Source: Pseudomonadota bacterium (GTDB taxonomy: Bacteria > Pseudomonadota > Gammaproteobacteria > Pseudomonadales > Oleiphilaceae). From it: 64,000 nucleotides of DNA. The notes under the pieces are model-generated. The model worked only from the letters and a program-made list of their open reading frames with translations. It searched no databases and was not told where the DNA came from. The DNA is taken from positions 60,933 to 124,932 of the forward strand of contig PDPE01000029.1 of NCBI GenBank assembly GCA_002747395.1, written 5' to 3'. Positions within the stretch are counted from its first letter, which is position 1. The number at the start of each line of letters is the position of its first letter. Shown here one piece after another: positions 1 to 10,761 of this stretch. The position numbers and the translations under genes were made by a program.

Positions 1-855
<855 letters not shown>

Positions 856-1116
856 TTAGCCTGCAGCAACAACACTCACTGTCTTGCGCTTCAAAGGGCC
901 TTTCACTTCAAATTTGATTACGCCGTCTGCCTTGGCGAAGATCGTGTGATCTTTGCCGCAGCCAACATTCTGGCCAGGGTGGAAACGGGTTCCACGCTGA
1001 CGAACAATAATATTTCCGGCTTTTACTGCCTGGCCGCCAAACAACTTGACGCCAAGACGTTTCGATTCGGAATCGCGACCGTTACGGGTACTACCACCAG
1101 CTTTCTTGTGAGCCAT
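856..1116 (-). CDS. rpmA: 50S ribosomal protein L27
   Basis: [29 protein letters not shown]... Confidence 0.98.
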   Translation of the reverse strand: MAHKKAGGSTRNGRDSESKRLGVKLFGGQAVKAGNIIVRQRGTRFHPGQNVGCGKDHTIFAKADGVIKFEVKGPLKRKTVSVVAAG

Positions 1117-1131
1117 TTTCTACTCCTGCTA

Positions 1132-1210
1132 TCTTTTTTAAATATGGGCTTTTTTAAAATACGGCCTTTTTATAAAACGGGTTTTTTTAAAAAATGGGCC
1201 ATGTTTAAAA
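1132..1210. repeat. Degenerate 16-19 bp tandem array (about 4 units) in rplU-rpmA spacer
   Basis: CTTTTTTAAATATGGG / CTTTTTTAAAATACGGC / CTTTTTATAAAACGGG / TTTTTTTAAAAAATGGGCC / ATGTTTAAAA. Confidence 0.8.
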
Positions 1211-1245
1211 GTCAAAGCTGAAATTATCAGCCAACCAGCCTGTAA

Positions 1246-1560
1246 TCAGCCTGCATTGATTCCAGTGATTTTCACTTCTGTGTACCACTGACGGTGCCCC
1301 ATACGCTTCATGTGATGCTTGCGACGCTTGAACTTCAATATGTTCACTTTCTTGTGGCGGCCATGAGCTACCACTTCAGCAGTCACTTTCGCACCTTCGA
1401 CCACAGGCGTACCGATCTTGATGTCGTCGCCATTTGCTACCAGCAGAACACGATCAAAATCAACCGATTCGCCAGTTTCGACTTCCAGTTTCTCAAGCTT
1501 GAGAGTTTCGCCCTCGGTCACCCGATGCTGCTTACCACCACTTACAATTACTGCGTACAT
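1246..1560 (-). CDS. rplU: 50S ribosomal protein L21
   Basis: [31 protein letters not shown]...; start chosen at internal Met. Confidence 0.97.
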   Translation of the reverse strand: MYAVIVSGGKQHRVTEGETLKLEKLEVETGESVDFDRVLLVANGDDIKIGTPVVEGAKVTAEVVAHGRHKKVNILKFKRRKHHMKRMGHRQWYTEVKITGINAG

Positions 1561-1690
1561 TACTTTCTCCGGTATACGACCCATCCTAGCTCTCAAAACC
1601 TGCTTCTAGTGGAAGCCCGAACCCGCTTGCGCGGCCCGGAGACAACCATATGGCAGGGAGCTCTAGGTGAGGATGAGTTTAAGGGCGCGT

Positions 1691-1720
1691 ATTTTAACCA
1701 GAATCAACCGGGAAACTCAA
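1691..1720 (-). promoter_or_regulatory. Candidate sigma70 promoter for rplU operon
   Basis: Minus strand TTGAGT - 18 nt - TAAAAT. Confidence 0.5.
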
Positions 1721-1748
1721 GCAATATTTCTATTCGTTGGTAACGCGC

Positions 1749-1777
1749 TTGACACACCTGACTGCAGCCAATAGCAT
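1749..1777 (+). promoter_or_regulatory. Candidate sigma70 promoter for ispB
   Basis: TTGACA (1749-1754) - 17 nt - TAGCAT (1772-1777), about 40 bp upstream of the ispB ATG. Confidence 0.55.
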
Positions 1778-1816
1778 CATTGCCCAGACTCGAACTTCAT
1801 ACGGAACAGATGACCA

Positions 1817-2863
1817 ATGAGCGTCGCTAAAATATATGATCCTGTCAAGAGTGATTTTCAGGATGTAAACTCGTTAATCTCCAGACACCTTGTTTCCGAG
1901 ATCCCTCTGGTTGAAAAAATTGGCCGGTATATCGTCAATAGTGGCGGCAAACGACTGCGACCGCTTCTGGTACTGCTTGTCAGCAACGCATTGCAAGCAA
2001 GCCCCTCCTCCTTGCAACACCCCTCTCCTTCAAAACACCACACCCCTTCAACACCTGGCAGCAGTTCAGACCAGGATGGATTTGGACAAAAAGCCAAACT
2101 GGCAACGATCATCGAGTTTCTGCATACTGCAACCCTGCTCCATGACGACGTAGTAGATACATCAGAACTCCGTCGGGGCAAACAGACAGCCAATGCCAAA
2201 TGGGGCAATGCTCCCAGTGTACTGGTTGGCGACTTTCTTTATTCCCGCGCATTTCAGCTGATGGTCGAGCTTGGCAATATGCCAATGATGGAGATACTCT
2301 CCCATGCTACCAATGTCATTGCCGAAGGCGAAGTGCTGCAGCTAATGAACTGCAAGAACCCGGATATTACCGAAGAACAGTATTTAGAGGTAATCCGAAG
2401 CAAAACCGCCATGTTATTTCAGGCTGCCAGCCACTCTGCTGCGGTACTTTACCAGGCAAACCGGAAAGATGCCGAAGCCATGCGTAACTATGGTTTATAT
2501 ATCGGGCTTGCCTTCCAGCTGATTGATGACGTACTGGATTACACCGGCGACGCTGAAACCATGGGCAAAAATGTAGGTGACGATCTCGCAGAGGGCAAAT
2601 CAACCCTCCCCCTGATCTACACCATTCACAAGGGTTCGGAACAGGACGCCCGACTGGTTCGAAATGCGGTACGCAAGGGCGGACTGGATGATCTGGACGC
2701 CATTCAGACCGCCGTTTCCCGGTGCGGCGCATTGGATTACACCATACAAAAAGCCCGAAAACTTTCGGAGCAGGCAATCGGCGAACTGCACAATCTGGCC
2801 GAGAGCCCATATAAAGAGGCACTCATCACACTTGCCCATATGGCGGCGGACAGATCAAACTAG
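1817..2863 (+). CDS. ispB: Octaprenyl/polyprenyl diphosphate synthase
   Basis: GGKRLRPLLVLL, LLHDDVVDTSELRRG, QLIDDVLDYTGD motifs; divergent from rplU as in E. coli. Confidence 0.93.
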   Translation: MSVAKIYDPVKSDFQDVNSLISRHLVSEIPLVEKIGRYIVNSGGKRLRPLLVLLVSNALQASPSSLQHPSPSKHHTPSTPGSSSDQDGFGQKAKLATIIEFLHTATLLHDDVVDTSELRRGKQTANAKWGNAPSVLVGDFLYSRAFQLMVELGNMPMMEILSHATNVIAEGEVLQLMNCKNPDITEEQYLEVIRSKTAMLFQAASHSAAVLYQANRKDAEAMRNYGLYIGLAFQLIDDVLDYTGDAETMGKNVGDDLAEGKSTLPLIYTIHKGSEQDARLVRNAVRKGGLDDLDAIQTAVSRCGALDYTIQKARKLSEQAIGELHNLAESPYKEALITLAHMAADRSN

Positions 2864-2969
2864 CCAGACAGAGTACCAGGATATCCATTTTGCCGGACAC
2901 CCGTTCGGCCTTTTGTGCTGGCGCTCTTGCTATAGAAAATTGATACGCTGGCTGGAAGAGACAAACATT

Positions 2970-4547
2970 ATGCAACAACTGTCAGAACTGGACGTTTCCT
3001 TTTTACACCTCGAAACAGACCACACCCCCATGCACAATGGCGGCCTGTATCTGTTCGATTCGACCACAAGCACCGAGCCACTGACTTTTGAAAGGTTTAG
3101 ACAGTTCGTTGAGAGCAAACTGCCTGTTGCCGACTTTTTTCGTAAACGTATCGTTGAAGTGCCGCTCAGGCTGGACAACCCGTACCGGGTGGATGATCCC
3201 GAGTTTGATATTAACCGACATCTCCACCACATAGAGTATTCCCGGGCGGTGTCCCTGACGCAGCTTAACCGGCTCGCGGCAAAGCTGCTCGCAACACCAT
3301 TGAAACGGGACAGGCCACTCTGGGAGATTACCTTTGTTGACGGATTATCCGGTATCGACACACTGCCCGAATCCTGTTTCGCCCTCATAGCCAAAACTCA
3401 CCATTCAGCCATCGACCCCCTGAGTGGCAAGGATATCATGGGTGTTTTGCTGGACTTTTCGGCCAACCCGACAACCGTTACAAGACCTGAACCCTGGCAA
3501 CCACAATCACTTCCTTCCACACTTAAACTTCTGGGCAATGCCTACACTCATGCGCTGAGCCGGCCGCTCAGGCCGGTTCATATGATCAGGGAAACCGTAT
3601 CTGCAAAGGTCTTCGCCCTGTTATTGCGACGGCTCAACACGCTGAATCTGCTTCCTGACCAGTTCTGTGCCCCTCGGACAGCAATCAACCGGAGCATCAA
3701 TGAAGATCGCTCATTGGACTTCGCTGAAATCCCCCTTGAAAAACTGAAGGATATAAAAAATAAAATAGGCCATGAGGTCACCATCAATGATGTTATCACC
3801 GGTATTTGCGCACAAGCCGCAAGTCGTTTTCTGGAACTCAGGGGCGAACGCCCGAAAACATCGCTAGTTGCCCTGTCACCTATCTCTGTTCGCTCAAAAA
3901 ATCTGCACAGCCCGACGGGCCATCAAATGGCTGCCATGATGATCTCCCTGGCCACAGACGAACCAGACCCGGCCTGGCGCATCGTTCATATTCATAAAAA
4001 TGCTGAAATATCCAACAATTACAGTCAGGCAGTGTCGGCCCCTTCACTCACCAGGGCCGCTCCTTCATCCATGGTGGCGCTGGCTGCCCGAATCTACACC
4101 GAGTTCCAGTTGGCGCAGCGACACAACCCCCTGTTCAACTTGCCGCTGATCAATATTCCCGGGCCACAAAACCCGCTTTATCTTCAAGGCTGCAAATTGA
4201 TTCGGCAAGCAGCCTCATCACCGCTGTTTGATGGTATCGGACTCGGCATCGTGGCCATCAGCTATCAGGGTTCGGTCACCTTCAGCGTCAGCAGTTGTCC
4301 ATCTGGCGTATGTGATGCCAGCGAGCTGGTGATATTGCTAAACGAGTCTGTCGCTGATATCGAAAGTGCAGCCGAAGATATTTTGCAAGAAACACCCCCG
4401 GCCTACACACCCGGATTGATAAAATCGCCGAGCCTGACCGAACTGGGTTCTGCGGTGATCGGGGACGCATTCTCTCCGATCAACAACCTGTTCAGTTTCG
4501 GAAAGGACGATGCCAGACAAAAGGTGATCGAAAAAACCGAATCCTGA
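2970..4547 (+). CDS. Wax ester synthase/diacylglycerol acyltransferase (WS/DGAT)
   Basis: MQQLSELDVSFLHLETDHTPMHNGGLYLFD; THHSAIDPLSG active-site region; TINDVITGICAQA; NIPGPQNPLYLQGC. Confidence 0.9.
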   Translation: MQQLSELDVSFLHLETDHTPMHNGGLYLFDSTTSTEPLTFERFRQFVESKLPVADFFRKRIVEVPLRLDNPYRVDDPEFDINRHLHHIEYSRAVSLTQLNRLAAKLLATPLKRDRPLWEITFVDGLSGIDTLPESCFALIAKTHHSAIDPLSGKDIMGVLLDFSANPTTVTRPEPWQPQSLPSTLKLLGNAYTHALSRPLRPVHMIRETVSAKVFALLLRRLNTLNLLPDQFCAPRTAINRSINEDRSLDFAEIPLEKLKDIKNKIGHEVTINDVITGICAQAASRFLELRGERPKTSLVALSPISVRSKNLHSPTGHQMAAMMISLATDEPDPAWRIVHIHKNAEISNNYSQAVSAPSLTRAAPSSMVALAARIYTEFQLAQRHNPLFNLPLINIPGPQNPLYLQGCKLIRQAASSPLFDGIGLGIVAISYQGSVTFSVSSCPSGVCDASELVILLNESVADIESAAEDILQETPPAYTPGLIKSPSLTELGSAVIGDAFSPINNLFSFGKDDARQKVIEKTES

Positions 4548-4593
4548 CTTCCTGCGAAGCCCGCCTCGAAAAATCAGGCAGAGAGAAAAAAGA

Positions 4594-4845
4594 TCAGGGA
4601 TCCGGAGCCTCCGGAGGGGTATACCAGGGGCTTTTCACCATCTTCGTGTATAGCGCCTCAACCTTTGATCTCGCCCAGGGCGTTTTTCGTAAAAACTTGA
4701 GGCTGGATTTAACACTCGGATCATGTTGAAAACAGCGAATCCTAATCCGATTACCGAGTTCTTCCCAACCGAAGTGGTCATGCAGCCGGATCAGCATTTT
4801 CTCCAGGGTCACGCCGTGCAGGGGGTCATGAGACTGATCATGCAT
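4594..4845 (-). CDS. VF530/DUF2132-like small DNA-binding protein
   Basis: [60 protein letters not shown]. Confidence 0.8.
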   Translation of the reverse strand: MHDQSHDPLHGVTLEKMLIRLHDHFGWEELGNRIRIRCFQHDPSVKSSLKFLRKTPWARSKVEALYTKMVKSPWYTPPEAPDP

Positions 4846-5686
4846 CGCGGCCTTTCTCCGTAATACGAATTCCTTCCTTTTCAATGGTAATCAATCGCTG
4901 CCTGTACAACGAGCCAATTGCCATCTTGTAAGCGCTCTTGCTGACAGAAAAGCGGGCAGCAATCAATCCTGGCGGGCTTTTGTCCGACAGGGGAATATAA
5001 CCACCACTCCGGTCAAGCTCTGCCAGCACCCGGGCACTGATTTTTTCAATCCGGCCATAACCGGGCTGCTGCAAACTCAGGTCAATTTTGCCATCATCCC
5101 GAATCCGTTTGATGTAGCCTTTCATTTTCTGACCCACTCTGGGCGGATTGGCCGCATCACAAAAAAACAACACCCCCCAACTCTGGTTTTCGATCACGGC
5201 ACTGTAACCAATATCGGTTTTATCTGTGATAATAAACTCGACGGGTTGTCCCTGCCTGAAAAGCTTTGGCGCGTGTCGGACGAATTTATGCAATTTGGAG
5301 GATCCGACAATGCGGCGCGACTCTTCATCCGAATAGAGATAGACCACATAAGACTGCCCTTCCTTCATAGTGACCTGTTGCTGGTTGAACGGCACCAGCA
5401 ACTCCTTGGGTAACCCCCAGTCGAGAAAGGCTCCAAACCGGTTAATGTCCGCCACCTTCAGGAAGGCGACTTCCCCAACCTGGGCTTTGGGTTTTTGAGT
5501 GGTCGCGATGTATCTGTCTTCCGAATCCAGGTAAACAAACACCTCAAGCTCATCACCAACCTGACACCCTTCAGGCACCTGTCTGGTCGGCAAAAGTATT
5601 TCACCCAGCCAGCCAGCTTGCAAATAAACACCCTGAGGTGCCCGTTTAATCACTGTAAGCGTATTGACACGTCCGATCTCTGCCAA
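4838..5686 (-). CDS. S1-like RNA-binding protein, CvfB/YitL family
   Basis: Repeated S1-like segments; [38 protein letters not shown]-terminal winged-helix-like region. Confidence 0.85.
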   Translation of the reverse strand: MAEIGRVNTLTVIKRAPQGVYLQAGWLGEILLPTRQVPEGCQVGDELEVFVYLDSEDRYIATTQKPKAQVGEVAFLKVADINRFGAFLDWGLPKELLVPFNQQQVTMKEGQSYVVYLYSDEESRRIVGSSKLHKFVRHAPKLFRQGQPVEFIITDKTDIGYSAVIENQSWGVLFFCDAANPPRVGQKMKGYIKRIRDDGKIDLSLQQPGYGRIEKISARVLAELDRSGGYIPLSDKSPPGLIAARFSVSKSAYKMAIGSLYRQRLITIEKEGIRITEKGRDA

Positions 5687-5741
5687 GGCGAATCCCCCAA
5701 TGAGAAAAAGAGCCCAGTTTATCGGTCAAGACTCCGTAATG

Positions 5742-6410
5742 CTAGCGCTGTTCAGGCAGTTTGTCGGAAATAGACTGATACAGGAAGGCCGCGAACAGGA
5801 TAATGATGGTTGGAATAAGCAAAGTGTAGTAATCGATGATCGCATAGCAAAACGCACCAACGACTGCACCACCACAAAAGCAATACCAGATGATGGCCTG
5901 AAACACCAGGGTAGGCTTGCTGACCTCGCGCCCCGCCAGCCAATTACCAATACTCGCGCCCATATCCGAGGTCAGCCCCGTCAGATGAGTGGTGCGGATC
6001 ACCGCTCCACTGTAGGTTGCTACCATGGCATTCTGCAAACCACAGGCCATAGCGGCCATTAGCTGACCGAAATAATCGTGATGCAAAAAGAGCAAAAGAC
6101 TGAGAGCCAACAATAAAGATTCGATAAACAGGGCAAGGCCATACCGCTTGCCCAGTTTCAGCGAGGCTTGCCCGACAACGAGGCCGCTGATTACCGCCCC
6201 GGCCAAAAATGCCAGCAAGGATTCCGTAACAAAGAGCAAACTCTGCCAATCACCATGGGCAATGGCTGCTGAAAACAGGGTGACATTTCCGGTAACATGC
6301 GAAACCGACAAATGAGTAAAGCCCATCAATGCCGTAGCATTGACACAGCCTGCACTAAAGGCGAGAACACCACCACCGATGAGTATCCATGCGGGAAGCC
6401 TGTCAATCAT
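5742..6410 (-). CDS. YoaK/DUF1275 family membrane protein
   Basis: GGVLAFSAGCVNATALMGFTHLSVSHVTGNVTLFSAA; ACGLQNAMVATYSGAVIRTTHLTGLTSDMG. Confidence 0.85.
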   Translation of the reverse strand: MIDRLPAWILIGGGVLAFSAGCVNATALMGFTHLSVSHVTGNVTLFSAAIAHGDWQSLLFVTESLLAFLAGAVISGLVVGQASLKLGKRYGLALFIESLLLALSLLLFLHHDYFGQLMAAMACGLQNAMVATYSGAVIRTTHLTGLTSDMGASIGNWLAGREVSKPTLVFQAIIWYCFCGGAVVGAFCYAIIDYYTLLIPTIIILFAAFLYQSISDKLPEQR

Positions 6411-6433
6411 TTTCTTCGTAACACTTCAGTTTT

Positions 6434-7231
6434 TTACTCAAATGCCCATCGTAAAAACTGCTTTTTTTCTTCCTTGCTGGCCCGTTTCCACATAAGTTTG
6501 AGAGCATCCAGTCTCGGCAGTCTGGCGGCTGGGTCCGCCGGAGAATCGGGGGTGACAACCGGTAAAACAACGGCTGTTGCCGCAGGTGTTGCAACCGCCT
6601 CCTGATCGGCAGACTTTGCAGGTTCAGGATAAGAAGGAGTCTGGGCCCGGGTGCCGGTAACCACACTGGTCACACCTGAAACCAGTGAACGCATCGGGTC
6701 AGCCGTAGCCGGAGCAACCTTTTGACCTGCGGAGACACGATAGGGTTTTGCAGAAACAACACGACCACCTGAAGCCGCGTTCAGGTGCACCATAAAATTC
6801 TCGCTTAACGCCTGTGCATGTCGCCTGTTTTTCGGTTTCACATAGTCGAACTCATAGACCTCCCCCCGGGTTGCAGTGAAATCAACCCGCAACAAACCGG
6901 ACTCAATCAACTCTGCAGAAGAAGCCGAGTCAGCATTACGCTGTTTCGGTGCAGCCCACACACCGGAATAACGCAAAATTACCGTATGTGGACCTGGAAG
7001 CAGGTGATAGTCAATATCCAGGTCAGACAACAAATATTTTTTCATCGGCTTGCCATCGATCGCCACGATATCAATATCGCCGGTTGCATGGAGTATCGCC
7101 ACCTGATCATTCGGAAGCGTATCTCCATCATAGACATTGATTGTATTGCTGCTACAGCCAACCAGTAACAGCATCACACCCACTGAAGCAGTACGCAGTA
7201 ACGCACGGAAATCTGAAAATATCACCAACAT
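6434..7231 (-). CDS. Hypothetical lipoprotein
   Basis: Signal ending LLLVGCSSNTINVYDGDTLP (lipobox); no family recognised confidently. Confidence 0.7.
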   Translation of the reverse strand: MLVIFSDFRALLRTASVGVMLLLVGCSSNTINVYDGDTLPNDQVAILHATGDIDIVAIDGKPMKKYLLSDLDIDYHLLPGPHTVILRYSGVWAAPKQRNADSASSAELIESGLLRVDFTATRGEVYEFDYVKPKNRRHAQALSENFMVHLNAASGGRVVSAKPYRVSAGQKVAPATADPMRSLVSGVTSVVTGTRAQTPSYPEPAKSADQEAVATPAATAVVLPVVTPDSPADPAARLPRLDALKLMWKRASKEEKKQFLRWAFE

Positions 7232-7647
7232 TCTGGCTCCTTGGTTTTTGAGTTGTATCTGGAGAGATTATGGGGCACGAGAGTACGGCACAATGGTGTC
7301 CAGATCAATGGGTAGCCTGATTTTACACTCTTCCCTCGCAAGTAAAATACTTTCAGGCAGGGCGGTTGCCAAATCAAACAAAGACCGATGTCACATTTTG
7401 ACTACTTACTGCACATTGCAGGGTTGATTAATTCATCTACACTTGTCATTATCAGAATCCGGGTTAATTATCAATTTTTGTTACTTTTTGTGATTGTTCT
7501 GTTAACACGTACGGCGCCAGTTTTTTGAGTTGTACTGTTTGACCGCGACACCACCGATGAAAGGCTGTAACCCGGGTTGCGACCGTTAACTGCACTCGAT
7601 CACAGTATGTAACAAAAAAACAGGTAACAACTGGCCGGGTCGAAAAA

Positions 7648-7902
7648 ATGGAGATGGCAACAATGAGTAGTGAAATGGAACTTGTTAACAGAGCCGGTGA
7701 AAGTGGCAGGATTCCCTTCCGTAGCAGTCGATTTTTCTGTGTCGGAAACAAGTGGTATTTTTCAACCCGCGAGGGTTTTGACAGCGGCCCCTATGCGGAC
7801 AAGTGTCGGGCGGAACTAGGCCTGAAGCGATTCTTGCACATTCTTCAGATGCTGCCTCAGCCACACACCGAACGTCAGGCTCTGGCTTCTTCGTCATCAT
7901 AG
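7648..7902 (+). CDS. DUF6316-like small protein
   Basis: RSSRFFCVGNKWYFSTREGFDSGPY motif. Confidence 0.7.
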   Translation: MEMATMSSEMELVNRAGESGRIPFRSSRFFCVGNKWYFSTREGFDSGPYADKCRAELGLKRFLHILQMLPQPHTERQALASSSS

Positions 7903-7934
7903 GAATCAGGCTGTGATCGGATATAAAACCCGGT

Positions 7935-8429
7935 CTATCCAATCACAGCCGTAATCCGAATGACGGCCTGCAGGCAGACCCACGCCCAGATGCCGGCCAG
8001 CACGTCATCCAGCATAATCCCCAAACCACCTTCTATCTTCTGATCCGCCCACTTTATTGGCCACGGCTTCCAGATATCGAATATCCTGAAAAGAACAAAG
8101 CCCGACACTATCCAGTACCAACCGGCCGGAGCAAGAAACATGGTAATCCAGTAGCCGACAAACTCGTCCCAGACGATACCTCCATGGTCGTGCACTCCGA
8201 GCGCCCTGGCGGTGTAATCACACAACCAGACTCCCAGGACAAAAGCCGCAACAACAACAACAAGATATGTCGCCACCGACAACCACTGCAAAGGCAAATA
8301 CAGAAGTAACGCAACAACTGTGCCTGCAGTACCCGGCGCCCGGGGAAACAACCCCGACCCCAGCCCCAAGGCAAGAAAATGCGCAGGGTTACGCAACATT
8401 GAAACGGGTATTTCTACATTTTTCGACAT
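7935..8429 (-). CDS. pgpA: Phosphatidylglycerophosphatase A
   Basis: GLFPRAPGTAGTVVALLLYL; HDHGGIVWDEFVGYWI; DIWKPWPIKWADQKIEGGLGIMLDDVLAG. Confidence 0.93.
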   Translation of the reverse strand: MSKNVEIPVSMLRNPAHFLALGLGSGLFPRAPGTAGTVVALLLYLPLQWLSVATYLVVVVAAFVLGVWLCDYTARALGVHDHGGIVWDEFVGYWITMFLAPAGWYWIVSGFVLFRIFDIWKPWPIKWADQKIEGGLGIMLDDVLAGIWAWVCLQAVIRITAVIG

Positions 8430-8517
8430 AGCGCCTGCTTCTCCTGAAGCATATACTGTTGATGTCCTGCCACGGCATGCCAATTAAAAAATCCGGCCTG
8501 TCACACAACAACAGGCG

Positions 8518-9021
8518 CTATCGTTTTCGGCCCTCATTTTTCCTCAAGCGTGGCGCAAGCCGATCCAGGATGCCATTGACGAACTTGTGTCCGTCCGTCC
8601 CGCCAAACTTTTTGGCCAGGTCAACCGCCTCGTTGATAACCACCGGGTAGGGAACATCAATACGATGCTTCAATTCGTAGGTTCCGATGCGAAGCAATGC
8701 CTTTTCAATCGGATCCAGAGCGTCAACAGACCGATCCAGATAAGGGGCAAACTCGGCATCGATTGTGGCTACCGAACCGGGAATTTGTTTGATCAATTCC
8801 CTGAAATAGGGCACATCCACTTTCGTCATATCATTTTCAGCATGAAATTCGGCCTCAATTTGGGATAAATCACTGCCGGACAACTGCCATTGATAGAGCG
8901 CCTGAAGAGCCAGCGTTCGCGACTTGCGACGCTTTGACGCCATACCGCCCCCCCTGCTGGCCCTGGTATTTTCGAGAGGCCGCTCTTCCGGCCTGGGATC
9001 ATGGTTTACCGAATTGGACAC
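8518..9021 (-). CDS. nusB: Transcription antitermination factor NusB
   Basis: RTLALQALYQWQLSG...; VINEAVDLAKKFGGTDGHKFVNGILDR. Confidence 0.96.
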   Translation of the reverse strand: MSNSVNHDPRPEERPLENTRASRGGGMASKRRKSRTLALQALYQWQLSGSDLSQIEAEFHAENDMTKVDVPYFRELIKQIPGSVATIDAEFAPYLDRSVDALDPIEKALLRIGTYELKHRIDVPYPVVINEAVDLAKKFGGTDGHKFVNGILDRLAPRLRKNEGRKR

Positions 9022-9507
9022 TTAATTCTCCATTTTGCTGATGAGATTCACCATTTCAAGCGCTGCCAGCGCCGCTTCTGCACCCTTGTTTCCGGCTTTG
9101 GTGCCGGATCGTTCAATAGCCTGCTCTATGGTATCTACAGTCAATACACCAAAAACGACAGGCAGATCAAACTTGAGTGCGACACTGCCAAGCCCGCTGG
9201 AACACTCGCCCGCCACATAATCAAAATGTGGTGTCCCACCACGAATTACCGCACCCAAAGCGATAACAGCATCATATTTTCCCGATTTGGCCATTTTCTG
9301 AACTGCCAAAGGAATTTCATGGGCACCCGGAACGCGATAAAGCTCAATATTTCCGGCGGGAACGCCATGCCTTACCAGCGCATCCACAGCGCCTTCGACC
9401 AGACTTTCAACAACAAAACTGTTAAATCGGCCAACAACAATCCCGTACTTGCCCCGGCCGCCCGTCAAATCACCTTCGATACACTTGATACTCGATAACA
9501 ATGACAC
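9022..9507 (-). CDS. ribH: 6,7-dimethyl-8-ribityllumazine synthase
   Basis: [60 protein letters not shown]. Confidence 0.97.
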   Translation of the reverse strand: MSLLSSIKCIEGDLTGGRGKYGIVVGRFNSFVVESLVEGAVDALVRHGVPAGNIELYRVPGAHEIPLAVQKMAKSGKYDAVIALGAVIRGGTPHFDYVAGECSSGLGSVALKFDLPVVFGVLTVDTIEQAIERSGTKAGNKGAEAALAALEMVNLISKMEN

Positions 9508-9518
9508 AAATTTACTCC

Positions 9519-10643
9519 TTACGCTTCGTATGGGATGTACTCGACCACTTCAAGGTCGAACCCGGATAATGCTGTAAATTTCATGGGTGAGCTTAACAGA
9601 CGCATTTTTCTCACCCCGATATTTCTCAGAATCTGGGAACCCGTACCCACAGTCATATACACACCGCTGGATGCGGAAGACGACACCGGATTCTGGCCTT
9701 CCTCGGAATAAAAGTCTCTTATCTGGCCTTCGATATCTGCACTGACTTCGCCGCCATCCAGAAGCACCAGAACACCAGCGTCCTGCCCGGCGATTTTCTC
9801 CAGGGCCCTGGATACAGGCCAACTGGTTGACCCCTGTTTTTTCGCACCCAGCAAATCCCGGAGTGTGTCAGCGACGTGCACACGCACCATCACAGGCTGG
9901 TCGCCTGATATATCGCCCTTTACCAAGGCGAGATGCGTATTGCCTCGAAGGGTATCGTTAAACGACACTAACTGAAAGGTGCCGTATTCTGTTTCAATTT
10001 CTCTTTCTTCATCACGCTCTACGGTTTTTTCGTTCATTACCCGGTAATGAATCAGGTCTGCGATGGTGCCTATTTTCAAACCGTGTTCTTGTGCAAAGAC
10101 TTCCAGATCCGGACGGCGCGCCATCGTACCATCTTCATTCATAACTTCGACAATCACCGAGGAAGGTTCAAACCCGGCCAACCTGGCAAGGTCACAACCG
10201 GCTTCCGTATGCCCGGCCCGGCTTAGCACACCGCCAGGCTGTGCCATAATCGGAAAGATATGGCCTGGCTGAACAATATCTTCCGGTTTGCTGGCTCGCC
10301 CGACGGCTGCCCGAATCGTCTGTGCCCTGTCAGCCGCAGAGATACCGGTAGTCACACCGGAAGCCGCTTCAATGGAGTTGGTAAACCGGGTTTGAAACCG
10401 GGAATGATTGGCTGGCACCATAGGCCTCAAGCCGAGAAAATGGCAGCGCTCTTCCGTCAGTGTCAAACACACCAGACCCCTTGCATACTTCACCATAAAG
10501 TTGATATCTTCAGGCCGAACCTGCTCTGCTGCGATAATCAGGTCACCTTCATTTTCCCGATCTTCATCATCCATCAGGATCACCATTTTACCCTGACGAA
10601 TATCATCGATAATCTCTTCTATCGTATTAAGCTGCATTGACAA
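9519..10643 (-). CDS. ribBA: 3,4-dihydroxy-2-butanone-4-phosphate synthase with C-terminal RibA-like domain
   Basis: [36 protein letters not shown]-terminal domain resembles GTP cyclohydrolase II. Confidence 0.93.
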   Translation of the reverse strand: MSMQLNTIEEIIDDIRQGKMVILMDDEDRENEGDLIIAAEQVRPEDINFMVKYARGLVCLTLTEERCHFLGLRPMVPANHSRFQTRFTNSIEAASGVTTGISAADRAQTIRAAVGRASKPEDIVQPGHIFPIMAQPGGVLSRAGHTEAGCDLARLAGFEPSSVIVEVMNEDGTMARRPDLEVFAQEHGLKIGTIADLIHYRVMNEKTVERDEEREIETEYGTFQLVSFNDTLRGNTHLALVKGDISGDQPVMVRVHVADTLRDLLGAKKQGSTSWPVSRALEKIAGQDAGVLVLLDGGEVSADIEGQIRDFYSEEGQNPVSSSASSGVYMTVGTGSQILRNIGVRKMRLLSSPMKFTALSGFDLEVVEYIPYEA

Positions 10644-10700
10644 TTACCTGTTTTGAATGGCATTCGGTGGATGGCGGGAGATAGTACCACACCACAATAC

Positions 10701-10761
10701 CTCTTTGCGTAAAACCGGTTACTCTTTACCTGAAACCGGCCACTCCTTGCCTGAAACTACG
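10701..10761. repeat. 21-bp imperfect tandem array (3 units) in ribD-ribBA spacer, overlapping ribD stop
   Basis: CTCTTTGCGTAAAACCGGTTA / CTCTTTACCTGAAACCGGCCA / CTCCTTGCCTGAAACTACG. Confidence 0.9.

Noticed and set aside
2367-2822. 151-aa minus ORF
   Set aside because: Antisense to ispB 3' half, no family resemblance.
4600-4622. TCCGGAG/CTCCGGA inverted repeat
   Set aside because: Lies in the 3' coding end of the VF530-like gene, short and GC-rich; no U-tract.
10644-10756. FMN riboswitch upstream of ribBA
   Set aside because: Spacer is only about 113 bp and about half is the 21-bp array; no RFN-like conserved boxes recognised.
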